From Phyto melanocephala (taxonomy: Eukaryota > Arthropoda > Insecta > Diptera > Rhinophoridae): a stretch of DNA of 64,000 nt. Where the stretch lies: assembly GCA_941918925.1 (NCBI GenBank), contig OW799233.1:130906833-130970832 (forward strand), written 5' to 3'. Of this stretch, positions 32,534 through 44,599 are shown in pieces. The position numbers and the translations under genes were made by a program. The notes below the pieces were generated by a model. It had not been told where the DNA came from. It saw only the letters and a list, made by a program, of their open reading frames with translations, and did not search any database. Within the stretch, counting starts at the first letter, position 1. Each line of letters opens with the position of its first letter.

Positions 32534-33677
32534 ATATATATATACACATGTAGGGGGAATATCGAAGCAGACCACTACTATCACGGGTCCCTTTTTGACC
32601 CCCTTCGCTCCTCAGTGATTTCGTGTCTACCGATCAGTATACCTTCAATCACTGAGTCCCGCGCCACAACCGGCGTTTGCTCTGGACTAGGAAAACGATT
32701 TCACACTGCCGACTGGTGATTGTCGACAATCCTCATCGCACAGTCCTTTGTAACCGCCAGCATCTCCCTCAGACTAAGGGCCCCCATCGCACTCACACTT
32801 AAAGTGTGCTTGCCTGTGATCCTTAATCTTCCGCTCGCCAACGCCGGACACTCGCATACTACATGCGCTGCCGTCTCGGCATCCTCCAGGCACATTCTAC
32901 AAATATCATCATCCACGATCTGCATCCTCTTCAGATGATATTTGAAGTTACCATGTCCTGTAATCAACGCAGTGATCCAGCTCATCATACTCCGATTAAA
33001 ACCGAGTATCTTCACTGCACCCCTGCCAAGTGACTCCCTGAGCACCATACGGGCCTGTCTACACGTGGTTCCCTCCATCCACCTTCGCAAGTTCATAGAG
33101 TTCACCCATTGAAAGATCCTCGCCCGCACAAACCCATTACCCAGAGCAGTTCTGGGTTCCGGTCCGCAGAATGCAGCCTCAGACCCCTTCTTCGCAAGTT
33201 CGTCAGCAGCCTCATTCCCAGCTATGCCCACGTGTCCCTTAACCCACATTAGCGTTACCTCATTTGTAGAGGCACACCTATTGAGCTTTAAAACACACTC
33301 AAGCACCAAAGAGGAGTTCACATCTATCCGCTGCATACGTTTTATAACCGACTGGTTGTCAAGTGCAATAAGAATTCTCTTCCCATACATTCGACATTCC
33401 AACAGGTGGTCCAACGCGTGCAGCAAACCAAGCATTTCTGCCTGATAGACTGACACGTACTCCCCCAGATTCAGGGTGCAGGATAAGTTCAACTCAGATG
33501 AGTACACACCAGCACCTGCCCTTCCGTCCATAAAGGACCCATCAGTAAAGATACTGATGTCATTCTCCATGCACTCATCGTGCATGAATCCATCCGCTAT
33601 GAGCGTGTGATGTAGCCTTTCGACCACTTTCACTCGACTCATGCGCTCCATCGGCATCTGAGCCTCCCTAACCTCTA
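32534..33677 (-). mobile_element. 5'-truncated LINE insertion carrying RNase H
   Basis: Flanked by the 7-bp direct repeat ATGGCAT (32527-32533 and 33678-33684), which occurs once in the aligned empty element. The minus-strand element is truncated upstream of its RNase H domain. It runs through the end of ORF2 and about 170 bp of 3' sequence to a (TA)n tail. It is clearly richer in G+C than its surroundings, unlike every other element here except the related LINE fragments, so it is probably recent. Confidence 0.7.
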
Positions 33678-33684
33678 ATGGCAT
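32701..33684 (-). CDS. LINE ORF2 C-terminus: intact RNase H plus zinc knuckle
   Basis: A 327-residue open frame. RNase H type I motifs are all present: IFTDGS (Asp48), YQAEMLGLLHA (Glu83), ALDNQSV (Asp109), WVKGHVGIAGNEAADELAKK (His151, Asp161). A C-x2-C-x8-H-x4-C knuckle follows at 262-279 (CRMC...HVVCEC). RNase H followed by a CCHC knuckle is the C-terminal order of the I and R1/LOA-related groups of non-LTR elements. The Met and Pro codons come from the duplicated target site, so the ORF start is accidental; in the intact element this region would be downstream of reverse transcriptase. No promoter is evident, and expression is unproven. Confidence 0.85.
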   Translation of the reverse strand: MPLEVREAQMPMERMSRVKVVERLHHTLIADGFMHDECMENDISIFTDGSFMDGRAGAGVYSSELNLSCTLNLGEYVSVYQAEMLGLLHALDHLLECRMYGKRILIALDNQSVIKRMQRIDVNSSLVLECVLKLNRCASTNEVTLMWVKGHVGIAGNEAADELAKKGSEAAFCGPEPRTALGNGFVRARIFQWVNSMNLRRWMEGTTCRQARMVLRESLGRGAVKILGFNRSMMSWITALITGHGNFKYHLKRMQIVDDDICRMCLEDAETAAHVVCECPALASGRLRITGKHTLSVSAMGALSLREMLAVTKDCAMRIVDNHQSAV

Positions 33685-33794
33685 AACAACGTAACTTATA
33701 TATATTCAAAAATCGTTCAGCACTAACACGGTTTTGTAGCTCTCCTGAAAATTTGATTTTAAGACATATGTGGCTGCCCATGAAAACCACAGAT

Positions 33795-34737
33795 ATATTA
33801 ACTGATTTACCATCCACAGCAAACCAATACATCATATGGAGGCGTTACAAACAAGGCGTAATTGATTAAAAATTTAAAGACAAACAGTAATAGTACATTA
33901 CTTCTGATTTTTGATATGATAAATACAACATCAAAAGGAAGACAAAATGCAATCAAACTGAAAATAGTTGTTAACTATGTAGAACAAAAATATGTAAGGT
34001 ATAGATCAATTTGATCAAAGGGTTTCAAACAATGCCTGCCCCAGGTCTGCTAGTTTGTGAAGGTGTTTTTTCACCTGATCTAAATGCCTGCTGGACTTCT
34101 AAATTATAAATGTTGTTATAAATGGATTGTAAAACCATATTTAGCTAAAATTTCAAAAAGATTATTCTATGAAGCAAAAGTCAGTACATACATATACTGC
34201 TGATCATTTCCCAGATCTTCACACTTCAAAAATAGGATGCCGGCAGTGCAGTAAAAATCAAAAAATAGGATCGCAACAAAGTTTATTTAAAGACTCAGCA
34301 GAGACAAAGAGTAATTAGATTATGCCTGATTTCATGTTTTAAAATTTGATGCAACCAATAAAAGGTATATACGTAGGTATAACAAGGTGTATACACGAAT
34401 GTATTAAAAAATAGTTTTAAATGCTTTTTATATAGAAATAAAACAACTTAGTGACTCAAATATGTAACGCAAAAACTCACCTCCCTTGCATGAGTCCTTC
34501 ATGTATGCCACAGCTAAGTAAAACTAAGTTTCTCTTAAGAAAAATATTCAGAAAACTTATGTGACTAATACTCGTATGTGACAATTTTTTTGTTCGTTAA
34601 TGCATTCAATAAAATGCACAAAAAACTAATGTAAACACATCATCTGCAATGGCATGCTAATGTCAAAATCATGCTCTCATCCAAAATAAATCATTTTATT
34701 TTCAGTTGAACCCCTTCAAAATGCCTTCTTCGTTATC
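33795..34737. other. AT-rich, no gene recognised
   Basis: No supported feature was found. Confidence 0.45.
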
Positions 34738-34860
34738 TTTTTTTTGCTGGGTAGTTTTGTATAATACCAAATAATGGTTGCGTATGATTATTACCGATTA
34801 TGAATACAAACTGTTATTACTTATACGTGCAGTATAATTAATTGCTGTTGATACAAAAAG
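34738..34860 (+). repeat. Dispersed repeat, second copy
   Basis: Matches 28690-28830 (see there). Confidence 0.6.
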
Positions 34861-35940
34861 TTTATATATTAAGCAGCTAATACACGGCATATTTTTACAA
34901 CTGAGTTGTCATAAGTCATTCTAAGTGTCTGCCAATATGTTTTTTTTTAAGATTTATAAAACTGACTAGCAAACGTACATGTAAATTAGGGGTACAACCA
35001 AAATAAGGCCCTATCACCACGCTGATGTTGTGCTGAAACCGAAAGATGTTTCCTTAGGTCATTTCGGAACAAAAATGTTCCGTATCGAAGCCGATTTCAG
35101 AAAACCCTTTATTTTTTTTATTTTTTCAAAATTTTATATTTTCTTAAACTTTTTTCTCTTATAATCATTTAACTATTTTTATTTCTTTCTGTAATTAAAT
35201 GATTATAATCAAAATCACAATCTGAAAACTATCTTTGCAAAGTAAAATAAACTTAAGATTAAGAGTTAATTTGTCATTTAATGTATTTATAAAGAAAATA
35301 TTTTTATTTTTTTAGAACTTACTGAACTCAAACTTAATTACATTTGACGCGGAAACTTTTTTAACGATATCGAAAATCAAAAGATACAGTTCTTATTGTT
35401 TTTTTAGGCACTACATGGTAAGGATAGGGCCAGTTTGATATTTTCAAAAATTGTAAAAAAGTTGTATCCGTAATGTGCATATACGTCTTACACTTTACTT
35501 TTTACAATATCTGATTTGTGTGGGAATTTGCTTAAAATTTTTGTTCATTAAAAAGTGGTTGAATGTGAAAATCTATAAAATTCTAAAAATATGAAAAAAA
35601 TAAAACTCACTTTTATTATTTAATTTTCAGTTTTAGTCCACAAGCAAAAAACAATATAATTACAAAGTTTGTTATAAATTTGTATTATTCGTATTTTCTA
35701 CTATACAGATATCTAAGATGATCGATTCCAAAATGGTTTGTTGTCACCATAAAAGATGATTTCTTAACATTTTGAAGATAACACACAACACTTATGTATG
35801 CGCTTAGCAATGAAAAATTTGACAAATCAGATCTTAAGAACATGAATTAACTGTCGAAAAGGCAAGCCATTAATTTTCTTTAATTTTTTAGGAGCTATAA
35901 GCGTTTACAGTTAATACTGACTAACAACCAAATCACATAT
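34861..35940. other. AT-rich, no gene recognised
   Basis: No supported feature was found. Confidence 0.45.
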
Positions 35941-35941
35941 G

Positions 35942-36135
35942 CGTAGGTTAGGTTAGGTTAGGTTGAAAAGGAGGGGTATAAAAGCCCAAACCCATGACAG
36001 GTATACACCTATGCCCAGTTGGCATGTTGTGCGCTCCATGTGGAAAACGGAATTCCCAAACAAAAAACCATAAACATAATTTCCCATAAATAACGGACTA
36101 GTCCAAGAAACCAGTCCCCTCAATGTAACGCCTTA
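35942..36135 (-). mobile_element. LINE 3' end with AACCT repeats
   Basis: The plus strand opens with four TTAGG-like units (TAGGTTAGGTTAGGTTAGG), i.e. an AACCT tail on the minus strand. The adjoining sequence (GGCATGTTGTGCGCTC, ACTAGTCCAAGAAACCAGTC) is homologous to 55200-55390, where the same 3' region is attached to a zinc-knuckle coding remnant. It is a short 5'-truncated copy. Confidence 0.65.
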
Positions 36136-36297
36136 TGGATCTCCATATGCGTAATACATATGCGTAACATAAAACAAAAGTACTGCAAGCTGAAACAAAC
36201 GTAAAAACGTAAAAGGTATTTATTATGCATGATTAGAAACAAGCCAAAGGGAGTGTGTGTACTCACTACCACTAATAAAGTGTTAAATTTTAACTCG

Positions 36298-37062
36298 TTT
36301 TAACAAGATATACCGCCACCAAAAAAAATGGTATATTAATTATGTCATTCATTTTGAAACACATCAAAATATCCATTTTAGACCCCGTAAAGTATATATA
36401 TTCTGAATCGGGGTTTCATTTTATGACGATCTAGCTATGTACGTCCATCTGCCCATCCCTCCGTCTGTTGAAAGCACGATAGAGCTCAAGCCGAAAAAGC
36501 TAGGTGGCTCAAATCTTGCCAGAATATTTCTTATACACAAGTCTTATTTAGTATTAAAACTGGGCTAAGGCGGCATATTAGGAAGGGAGTTATAGCTCGT
36601 AGTGCAAGAGTAATTAAAAAAATGCCATGTCCTTCCAACATCGAATAAAATGCAATTGTGTTCAAACGCAATAATATAGAGCCATGAAACTTCAAGTATA
36701 TATTTTCCCTGAAATTGCTTAAATTTTTGTATTAGGAAAGAAGTTATAGATCAAAATGTATGAAAATTTATACCGCACAGTATATTTTTCGGTATATTCA
36801 AAATTAAAAACGTAATAAAACTGAAAAAATTAGATGTATGATTCTGACGGAAACCATATAACGCTTTATCTCAAATTCATATAATTTCTCTATGAATAAC
36901 AATTTTGGAAGAATAAAATACGCTATACTGAAATATCTATGTTGAATTTACGATTACAGTTAAAAAATAAATAAAATAATAATTTTTGTGCTACAAAAGT
37001 ACCCAAATTTGGTGGTGGGTATTTAAAATTCGACACAGCCGAATATAGTGCTGTTACTTGTT
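36298..37062 (+). mobile_element. Non-coding element N, copy 1
   Basis: Left end has ATATACCGCCACCAAAAAAA. Right end has TTTGGTGGTGGGTATTTAAA followed by ATTCGACACAGCCGAATATA and GTGCTGTTACTTG. The right motif is the inverse of the element-M start, so N and M share an end. The interior has CCGTCTGTTGAAAGCACGAT and several similar sub-segments. No protein is encoded. Confidence 0.55.
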
Positions 37063-38080
37063 TAATTTTATTTTATCTTTTATTATTTTAGAATTGGTAT
37101 TCGCAGATTATTGGATTTCTAGTAGAACAGGTCGACCACAGAACTGACTAGTTAAAAATTCACTTGTAATTTCAGTTTATGCGAAATTCCTACCATAAAT
37201 GAATAAATTAAATTTTATCTTAAAAAATCAACTAAAACAAAAAGTCTTTCTTAAAATTTAAATTTAAATTACAGATACAAAGCAACTATTTCAAATAAAT
37301 AAAATAACGATAAATTTTTTTATATGTTGTAAATTAAAAAAATCTTAAACGACTGCAAATGTGTCATTATAGATTTTATTTTATCCAAACACTACATAAC
37401 TAACAGCACATAGTTTAAATTTAAAAAGAAAACTGTCTATAAAATTCTGCACAAAGTCTAAAATCCACAACTTAAAATATTCATATATCGTATTATAACA
37501 GTGCAGATATTAAAATCCTAAAGTCTCTTGTGCTTATTACACTATATTGCTGGTCTTTTTTGTTTAAGTAGATTTAATGCAAAAAATTAATTATGGCAAA
37601 TTTTATCGTTAAATATATCTTAAAATTTCTTAAAAACATAGTCAATTAGAATGATATTAAAATTTATTAAATCAAGAAACAAACATAACAATGTCATTGT
37701 GCACAAAAAATAAGTGGAATATTTAATTAACATGTAATTTAAGACGTTGAGAAGGAAGCAAACTTCAACCCTCTTGCAACGAAAAATTAAAACTTCTAAA
37801 TTAGTAAATACAATTAAAGTCCTTAATTAGATAAACCTAAACAAACATCCGACCCCTAAAAAGGGTGTGTTAAACATATACAAACAAAAGACAGCAAGAT
37901 TTTAATTATTGTCAACCTAAAAAAGTCAATTCATGTAGTTATTAATATACCAGCCACTTATGTGTCAGCAACTAAGGAAAATGAAATTATCTCAAAGTAT
38001 TGAAGGACCAACAAGTTTTGTATTTAGTGGCAATACGCTGTGGCAGTGGTGAGCCGTTTAAGCAAAACACAAAAAAAAAC
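37063..38080. other. AT-rich, no gene recognised
   Basis: No supported feature was found. Confidence 0.45.
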
Positions 38081-38084
38081 TGAA

Positions 38085-38215
38085 TTAAAAGTGAGCTAGA
38101 ACTAAGCTAGAACTGAACTAGAACTCAACCACAGCTTAACTATAATTAAACTAAACCTAAGCTAGGATTTAACCAACATAAAATTAAAGTTAATTAGAAA
38201 TTCAACCCGCACAGA
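38085..38215 (+). repeat. Degenerate short tandem repeat
   Basis: Repeated AGCTAGAACT-like units of about 10-11 bp (GAGCTAGAACTAAGCTAGAAC and variants). A weaker version of the same motif is at 39530-39605. Confidence 0.6.
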
Positions 38216-39188
38216 GCTAGAAAACTTAAAAAGAAAATAATCGATTATTTAACAATCTTCCCTTTGTTAGTAGTGTTATTGTTATATACATTATTGTTAT
38301 TGCTGTTTATCTTTCTGCTAAATACTTGATAAGAATAACTACTTGAAAATATAAAGATGCCACAACAAAATCCACACACATATTGAAACACATAAGAATA
38401 TACGATTTAAAACGCAAACAAGAAAAAATCTTTTGAACAAAAACGAGTACTCATTGTCATAATAGTCGTTATTTATAATATAAATGTATGTACTTGTATA
38501 CAAAACAAATTTCACCAACAGCAAACACACACACACACCAAAATATAAACAAATATTCTTCTTATCTACACTTTGAAACAAAGAAAATATTGTTGTCTAA
38601 AGCACAAAATAAAAACCCTAAAATATAAACACACACACACTAACACTGACACACTTAAATGGCATTAGTGATAAACTAGTAAATGTAAACAACAGAATAA
38701 AACAATACCCAAACACATAAAGATATCCACACAAGAATAGAAAAGAAACACAGTCTTTACTTTGTTGTTGTTGTTGTAATTATCTATGTAGCAGAGATTG
38801 TTTTGTTAAATGTGTAACTGCTTATTTGGGCCTAAGACAACAGGAGCAACAATTACAAAATGTGTGTGTATGTTTGAGAGCGTCAATCAAAATTTCTTTC
38901 GTTATGCAAAAATAGAGACAATAAATCTTAAACATCTTTGGGACTCTCATACATGCACACTTGCAAAAATAACCTTGAATTTTCCTTAATAGTACACATG
39001 TTAAAAATTGTTGCGAAATAATGCGTATTTAACAATGACCTAAATGAAATTAACAAGTTGAAATAATTAAAGTTTATTGCACATGACATACAAAATCTAA
39101 CTTATTTATTTCCTTAAATTTCGTTTTAATGCAATAAAAAACTGCAATAAAAAATTGTTCATCAAATTTTCAAGAAGTGTTAAATACT
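38216..39188. other. AT-rich, no gene recognised
   Basis: Only short (CA)n runs near 38525 and 38630 are seen. Confidence 0.45.
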
Positions 39189-39310
39189 AACTGTCGTATT
39201 CACAATAAAATATTTTAGGTTTATAAGACGCTTATCATATAGATGTTGTACAGAAATTTGTCAAATAAGCCATAAATAAACTAAATTTTTTTTTTATAAA
39301 TACGGCAGTT
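39189..39310. mobile_element. Hairpin MITE, copy 2
   Basis: Ends AACTGTCGTATTCACAATAA and the inverse AAATACGGCAGTT. TATTTTAGGTTTATAAG and TCAAATAAGCC are shared with 26078-26190. The arms are more diverged than in that copy. Confidence 0.7.
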
Positions 39311-39934
39311 CGTTCTCTAATTTGAATACTTGTACCTCGAACATATGTTTACTTGTATATTATATCTATCATTCGATAACACCATTATTAATTACAGTAA
39401 TTCTATAGTTGCATTTGATATTTTACAATCAAGGGTTTGTGATACTTCCGGAGAGGTGCGGCACGCCTTGAATATTTATTTCACTTTTAAATCTCTTCTT
39501 ACTTGGGTTGGGAAATAAAAAAGTCCTGAATTAAAACTAACTTAGAACTCTACTTGAACTAAACAAGAACCGAACTATAACTAAACTAAAAATTCACTTA
39601 AACTGTATTTAACTGGTCAAGTCCTTTCATTTGATATCACTGTTGAGGAGGTTCAACGAGCTACATTTTGAAATATCAGATTTAACTCATATATTAATTT
39701 ATTTCTCACCATTTGGAAATGGCGGGCATCATGAATTTTATTTTTTTTTTAGCGTATTGTATTTCGATAATGAACAATTTTAATTTGATATTGACAGATA
39801 TTAATTTATTGAAACTAAAAAAATCGATTTACATTTGTAAATTTTGGGAATATATATTTATTTTCCTAAAAAAAAGATCCTATACTTTTACCGATTAGTG
39901 ACCAATTTATTTATGATTTTTCCAAAACACATAT
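39311..39934. other. AT-rich, no gene recognised
   Basis: Includes a weak AACTAAAC-type repeat at 39530-39605. Nothing else is supported. Confidence 0.4.
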
Positions 39935-40433
39935 ACCACAAACAGTTCTGTGCAACATGTTGATTTCAACAAACACAAGGACAAACGTACTGGCGGACAG
40001 ACGTACAGGCAGACAGACGGACAGATTGATATTGGTCAATCGACTCCCCTATTCATACGCTTTCACAATAAATACACTTTATGGAATCGGAAATTTATAT
40101 TGTAAAAATTACAAACGGAATGACAAAGCTATGTATGCCACAACAGCTGAAGGATATAAAAACAGAGAAAGTCGTGCTTATTTGCTCATATCTCAGAAAG
40201 TTATAAGGCGATTATGCTGATTTTTAATACCGGTCTGTTCTTAAATATTTTAAATATTTCAATATTACATACGGGTCTTGCCTATGTCGGTGCGCTTCCA
40301 GAAACTGATTTCAACATTCACACGGACAAACGGATAATTCTCAATCGACTCTGCTTTTCATAGGCTTTTGGGAAATATATTCGTTCTGAGGTCGGAAATG
40401 ATTATTATTATATTTCAGACTCAATAAAAAACT
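39935..40433 (+). mobile_element. Element M, diverged partial copies
   Basis: Two successive matches to the right half of M: GTTGATTTCAACAAACACAA with a GACAGACGGACAG run, GGAATCGGAAATTTATATTG and ACGGAATGACAAAGCTATG; then GCTCATATCTCAGAAAG and GGTCGGAAATGATT. The end is replaced by the MITE at 40434. Confidence 0.6.
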
Positions 40434-40685
40434 TATATCGTTGGTCACAGGTAGAAAGGCCCTAACTCAAATAATTTTAACTCTACAGGAGAAGGCAAAA
40501 ACGTAATAAAAATTTTTTTATCTCATTATAATTTGTAAAATTGCTTGTTAAACTGTAGTTTTTGATAATATTACACAACATTTCTGTGTACAGGTGAATT
40601 AGTGTGAAATATATTGGAATCACTGAAACACTCAATTTCGTAAAAATTCGAGTTAGGGCCTTTCTACTTGTGACCATCGATATAT
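40434..40685. mobile_element. MITE of about 250 bp
   Basis: Left TATATCGTTGGTCACAGGTA and, as reverse complement of the right end, TATATCGATGGTCACAAGTA. Both continue GAAAGGCCCTAACTC, giving about 36 bp of inverted repeat with two mismatches. The interior is AT-rich and non-coding. It is inserted in the element-M remnant. Confidence 0.75.
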
Positions 40686-41198
40686 ACCCTAAAATTTAAT
40701 TTATACCTAATTTAATGTAGTTGTTTTCCGCTTAGTCTCCTTATTTATTTTGTTATCCTTTAAGACTTTATTTATATTTAACTTAAATCAGCAACATTTT
40801 AAAACAAATTTAATATTTAATTTAGAAATTTAGCTTTTTTTTGCATTTTAAACGACAAAACAAAAAAAAATAAAGTAAAAAAAAGTTAAAAAGTAGCCTT
40901 AAAGTATATGCTAATTCAAACATATTCCATAAGTTTGTGTCATCTTTAGTATGTTTTTATGCAAGTATGGATATTTCTCACAATCTCTTCCTCGTTTTTC
41001 CAAAGAAAATGTCAAGCGTGTATACGCAAATAGATATGTCTGTTATGTATCTCATAAATGTTATGTAGTACATTTTGTACATACTTACCCTGCAGCAATA
41101 TTTTTAACTAGTCACGTATTCGGACAACGAATGCATTCCAGTCGGCTGGTTTCGGGATAAAACTTACTTTTTTGAGCTTATTCTTCCATTATAAGAAA
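40686..41198. other. AT-rich, no gene recognised
   Basis: No supported feature. The open frame at 40951-41160 resembles no family. Confidence 0.4.
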
Positions 41199-41428
41199 TC
41201 TGTGGTTTCCATGGGCAACAACGTATGTCTTTAAATCTAATTTTTCAGGTGAGCTACAAAACGGTGTTAGTGCAGAACGATTTTTGAATATATATTATAG
41301 AAGTAACGTTGTTATACCACTAAAAAATCTGAATAGGTTCATTTTATTTCCGAAATTTTTAAAAGCAACTAAAGGGCGAATAAAATCGAATAAAATGAAC
41401 ATACGCGGTTACCCATGAAAACCACAGA
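41199..41428. mobile_element. TIR element X, uninterrupted copy
   Basis: Ends TCTGTGGTTTCCATGGGCAA and, inverted, TCTGTGGTTTTCATGGGTAA. Relative to 32389-33793 it is inverted and lacks the LINE. It has a single TTATACCACTA where the other copy has duplicated ATGCCAT, so it serves as the empty-site comparison. Confidence 0.75.
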
Positions 41429-43427
41429 AATAGGAAAAACAGATATTAAACTTCAAAAAATTTAATCTCTTCATATAGAATAATCAAAAGAAAAAAATCA
41501 AGCTCAAGCCAGAAAAAAATAAATATTGTCTTTAAAACATTTAAAATAATAACTAACATATTTTTCAAAGATAACTAGATCAAAAAAATAAGTTTTAAAT
41601 ATTTCCGAAAAAGTTGAAAGACAAACGTATGTTAACATATTTTTCATCTCGCTCCTTATAATTTTGTCTGCAGGGTATAAACATAAAACAATTCAAATAC
41701 AGGCACTTATTGCACAAACGCCGACAATAGCATAAATAAGAAAAAAACTATATTTTATAAAACTAAAATTGAAAAAACCAGAAAAAAAACTCATTGTTTC
41801 TGTTGCCTGCACATGCATTCTCTAACTCATGCTGTGTCTCTTGCTCTCATCTAAATAAACAAATACATAAAAATGTTTACACACTATAACTTACAGTTAC
41901 TTTATGACTATTAAAGGCGTTAGTTAGTTTGTTTGAATATGCTTGTAGTAGAAAATAGTAAAGAGAAAAATAATAAATAAAAACACATCTTTGTAATATC
42001 CTGCATACACAGTCTCATACACAATTGCATTTTATCAATGCTGTTACAGAAAATGCTTTATGCATTATGCATGGGAATACCAGCAAACAGTTTTGAGTCA
42101 TCTTTTAAAATTATTAGACCAATTCACAATCCTGTGCATTAGTCATTCGAAATTTGCACAGTTGCAATTATGTTCTATTTGAGTATTCTTTGTTGGTGTT
42201 AAATAAAAATACACTCTACTATTTATTTTACAAATGCACTAATTTAAGAAATAAATATGAATTAAAATATTGTATATTTAAAAATTCTTTCTTTAGCAAA
42301 AGTGATAAAGTGCCAATTAGGAAGAACTGCTTATGTCTGTTTTCATCGTGTTTTTGCAAAGAACTTTTTTCATACATTTTTAAATCCAGGCAATAAGTTT
42401 TTACGCTAAAACTTTCTACAAAGTTTTCCAAATAGTTAAAAATCAACCTAGGGGTAGTTTTAAATCACGGAATTGAAATATTGTTACTATCTCAATTTAT
42501 CTCATGTCGACTTAACCAGTTATTTAATTTTTCCACAAACATAATTGTTTAATACCACGAGAAATAATTTTAAGAAAAAAAATTTATGTATAAACTGCCT
42601 GTTTATTTGAGTGCAAACGAAACTTTCTTTCTAATAAATCTGTGGACTTTTGACAAATTTAATTATTTCTAATTTTAAAATATTTCAGAAAAGAAAAGCA
42701 AATAAGAAATCGAAAAATAATTAAATGAAAAATTATTTTTTTGATGTATTATTTCTAAAGTCTGGTATTCTGTGAACTATTTCACGCGAACTGTTGTCAA
42801 ACTCTATATAAAAAATTCCAAGGAAATACTCATAAAATATTTAATCTTAGATAGAACCCTGTTCATAATGAAAAGCAAATATATGAAAGATTTCTGTCAA
42901 CGTTTAAGCAACTTTTTATTTCGTCTGAAATAATGTGAACAATAGTTATTTCGTACGAAATTCAAAGCAAGAAATTATCTATTTTGTTTGTTTGCTCGAT
43001 TTCAAAATTATTTTTGTATGTCAAATTTTTTGTGTGAAATAACTAAAGATGCTCAACATTTTTCAGAAATTTAATCTATAGCTCGCAGAAAAACATGGAT
43101 TGATGGTAACAAATTAAAATTTTGTACACTGTCGACTCAATACAAAAGACTTAATACATTTTTAAAATTACAAAAAAAAATAATATAGTTAACTCCTCTT
43201 ATTACGTAATATCTCTTAAAGTATTTTGATTAGAAAAATTACGATTAGTGCAAACCAAGCATCTTAAAGGTCCCACTTCAAAGAATAGGAAGGCTGAAAA
43301 TTGTCTAATTCCGATTTAAGCTGTTTCATTAGAAGTCCACAGAAGTTTAATGAAAATGAAAGCACTTTTTGTTTTAAACTAAAATGTTATTCAGGCTTAA
43401 GTTCATGTGAAATTTTAGTTGTTTTCG
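41429..43427. other. AT-rich, no gene recognised
   Basis: Nearly 2 kb without a convincing ORF or shared repeat. Overlapping frames at 42154 and 42228 on opposite strands are chance. Confidence 0.45.
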
Positions 43428-44599
43428 TACCCACCACCAAAAAAATTTGTGGGGATATATTCATTTCATAATTCCGTTTATATTGTAAAACATCGAAATA
43501 GTCCTGGTTTCGTTTCAGAACAATCTAGGTAATTTCGTCCATCTGTCCGTTCGTTAAAAGCAGGACAGAACTTTAACAGAAAAATGTTGGGGATAGAATT
43601 TTTCCAGAATATTCCCTATATATCAAAATAATTTTGTACTAAATAAGGGGTCATTCAGTTTATTACCGATTGTAATATCAAACAAATTGCTAGTGCGTTG
43701 AAAATTTCAAAATGAAAAATTTTTTAATGAAAAAAGTGTTTTATTACTCCAAAACTTGGAGATAAAAATTTACGAAAATTATGCCCGGACATTGTATTTT
43801 GAAGTCTATTAAAAATTTAAAAAGTCATAAATCCAACTTAGAATTAAATATGTATAAGATTCGGAAATTTTGCAACGATAGACTCTTGTTTACTATTATG
43901 TTTATAACAGAATTTAAAGTTGATACGACCACTTAAACGCCCACCTCCTATATAGTGCTTTTTTTTAATTCTTATAATTTCTCTGTGGATAAGAACTTGG
44001 AATAATAATAGTCACTGTGTTTTAATATCTAAGTGAAACTCAGTAACAGAAATTACATTGACACGACTACTTTAATGCCCACCTCTCGCGTATGACATGA
44101 TGTTTTATTAATAAAAATGAAAACGTAATAAAGCTAACAGAATGTGATGTGGGTTTCTGATTTTTTTGCAAATATATGTTTTTGGTTAGTTTTATTGTTG
44201 TAACGGAAATTAAAGGTACACGCCCACTTTAAATACCACCTACTATATAACGCCTTTTCTTAAATATATATAATTTTTCAATAGGCAAAGATTTGAAAGT
44301 TTAGAACACGCAAAGAATAACCATGGTTATGACATGATCACGACGGTCATATTATAGTTTCTATAACAATATTTGTTTGTTAAAAACAAGTAATAGCTAT
44401 TTTTATTTAATTTCATCTTATATTTTGTCATGATAACCAAGCATTTGTTTGCACTCTATTATTTAATTACGACAAAAATAACATTATATGCAAAAGTATT
44501 AAAAATTAAAAATAATCATTAAATAATAGGTGAGACAATAATATGATTACAAAGCAATCAAGCTATGAATTTCTTTATGATAATTTGATTTCAACAGTT

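Larger units (their letters stand above)
32389..33793. mobile_element. TIR element X, split by a LINE insertion
   Basis: Left end reads TCTGTGGCTTTCATGGGCAA. The reverse complement of the right end reads TCTGTGGTTTTCATGGGCAG. The uninterrupted relative at 41199-41428 (opposite orientation) aligns on both sides of the insertion at 32534-33677. The empty element would be about 254 bp and is non-coding. Confidence 0.7.

Noticed and set aside
35942..35965. Interstitial telomere array
   Set aside because: Only four TTAGG-like units, and they sit at the 3' end of a LINE fragment homologous to 55196-55390; Diptera lack TTAGG telomeres.
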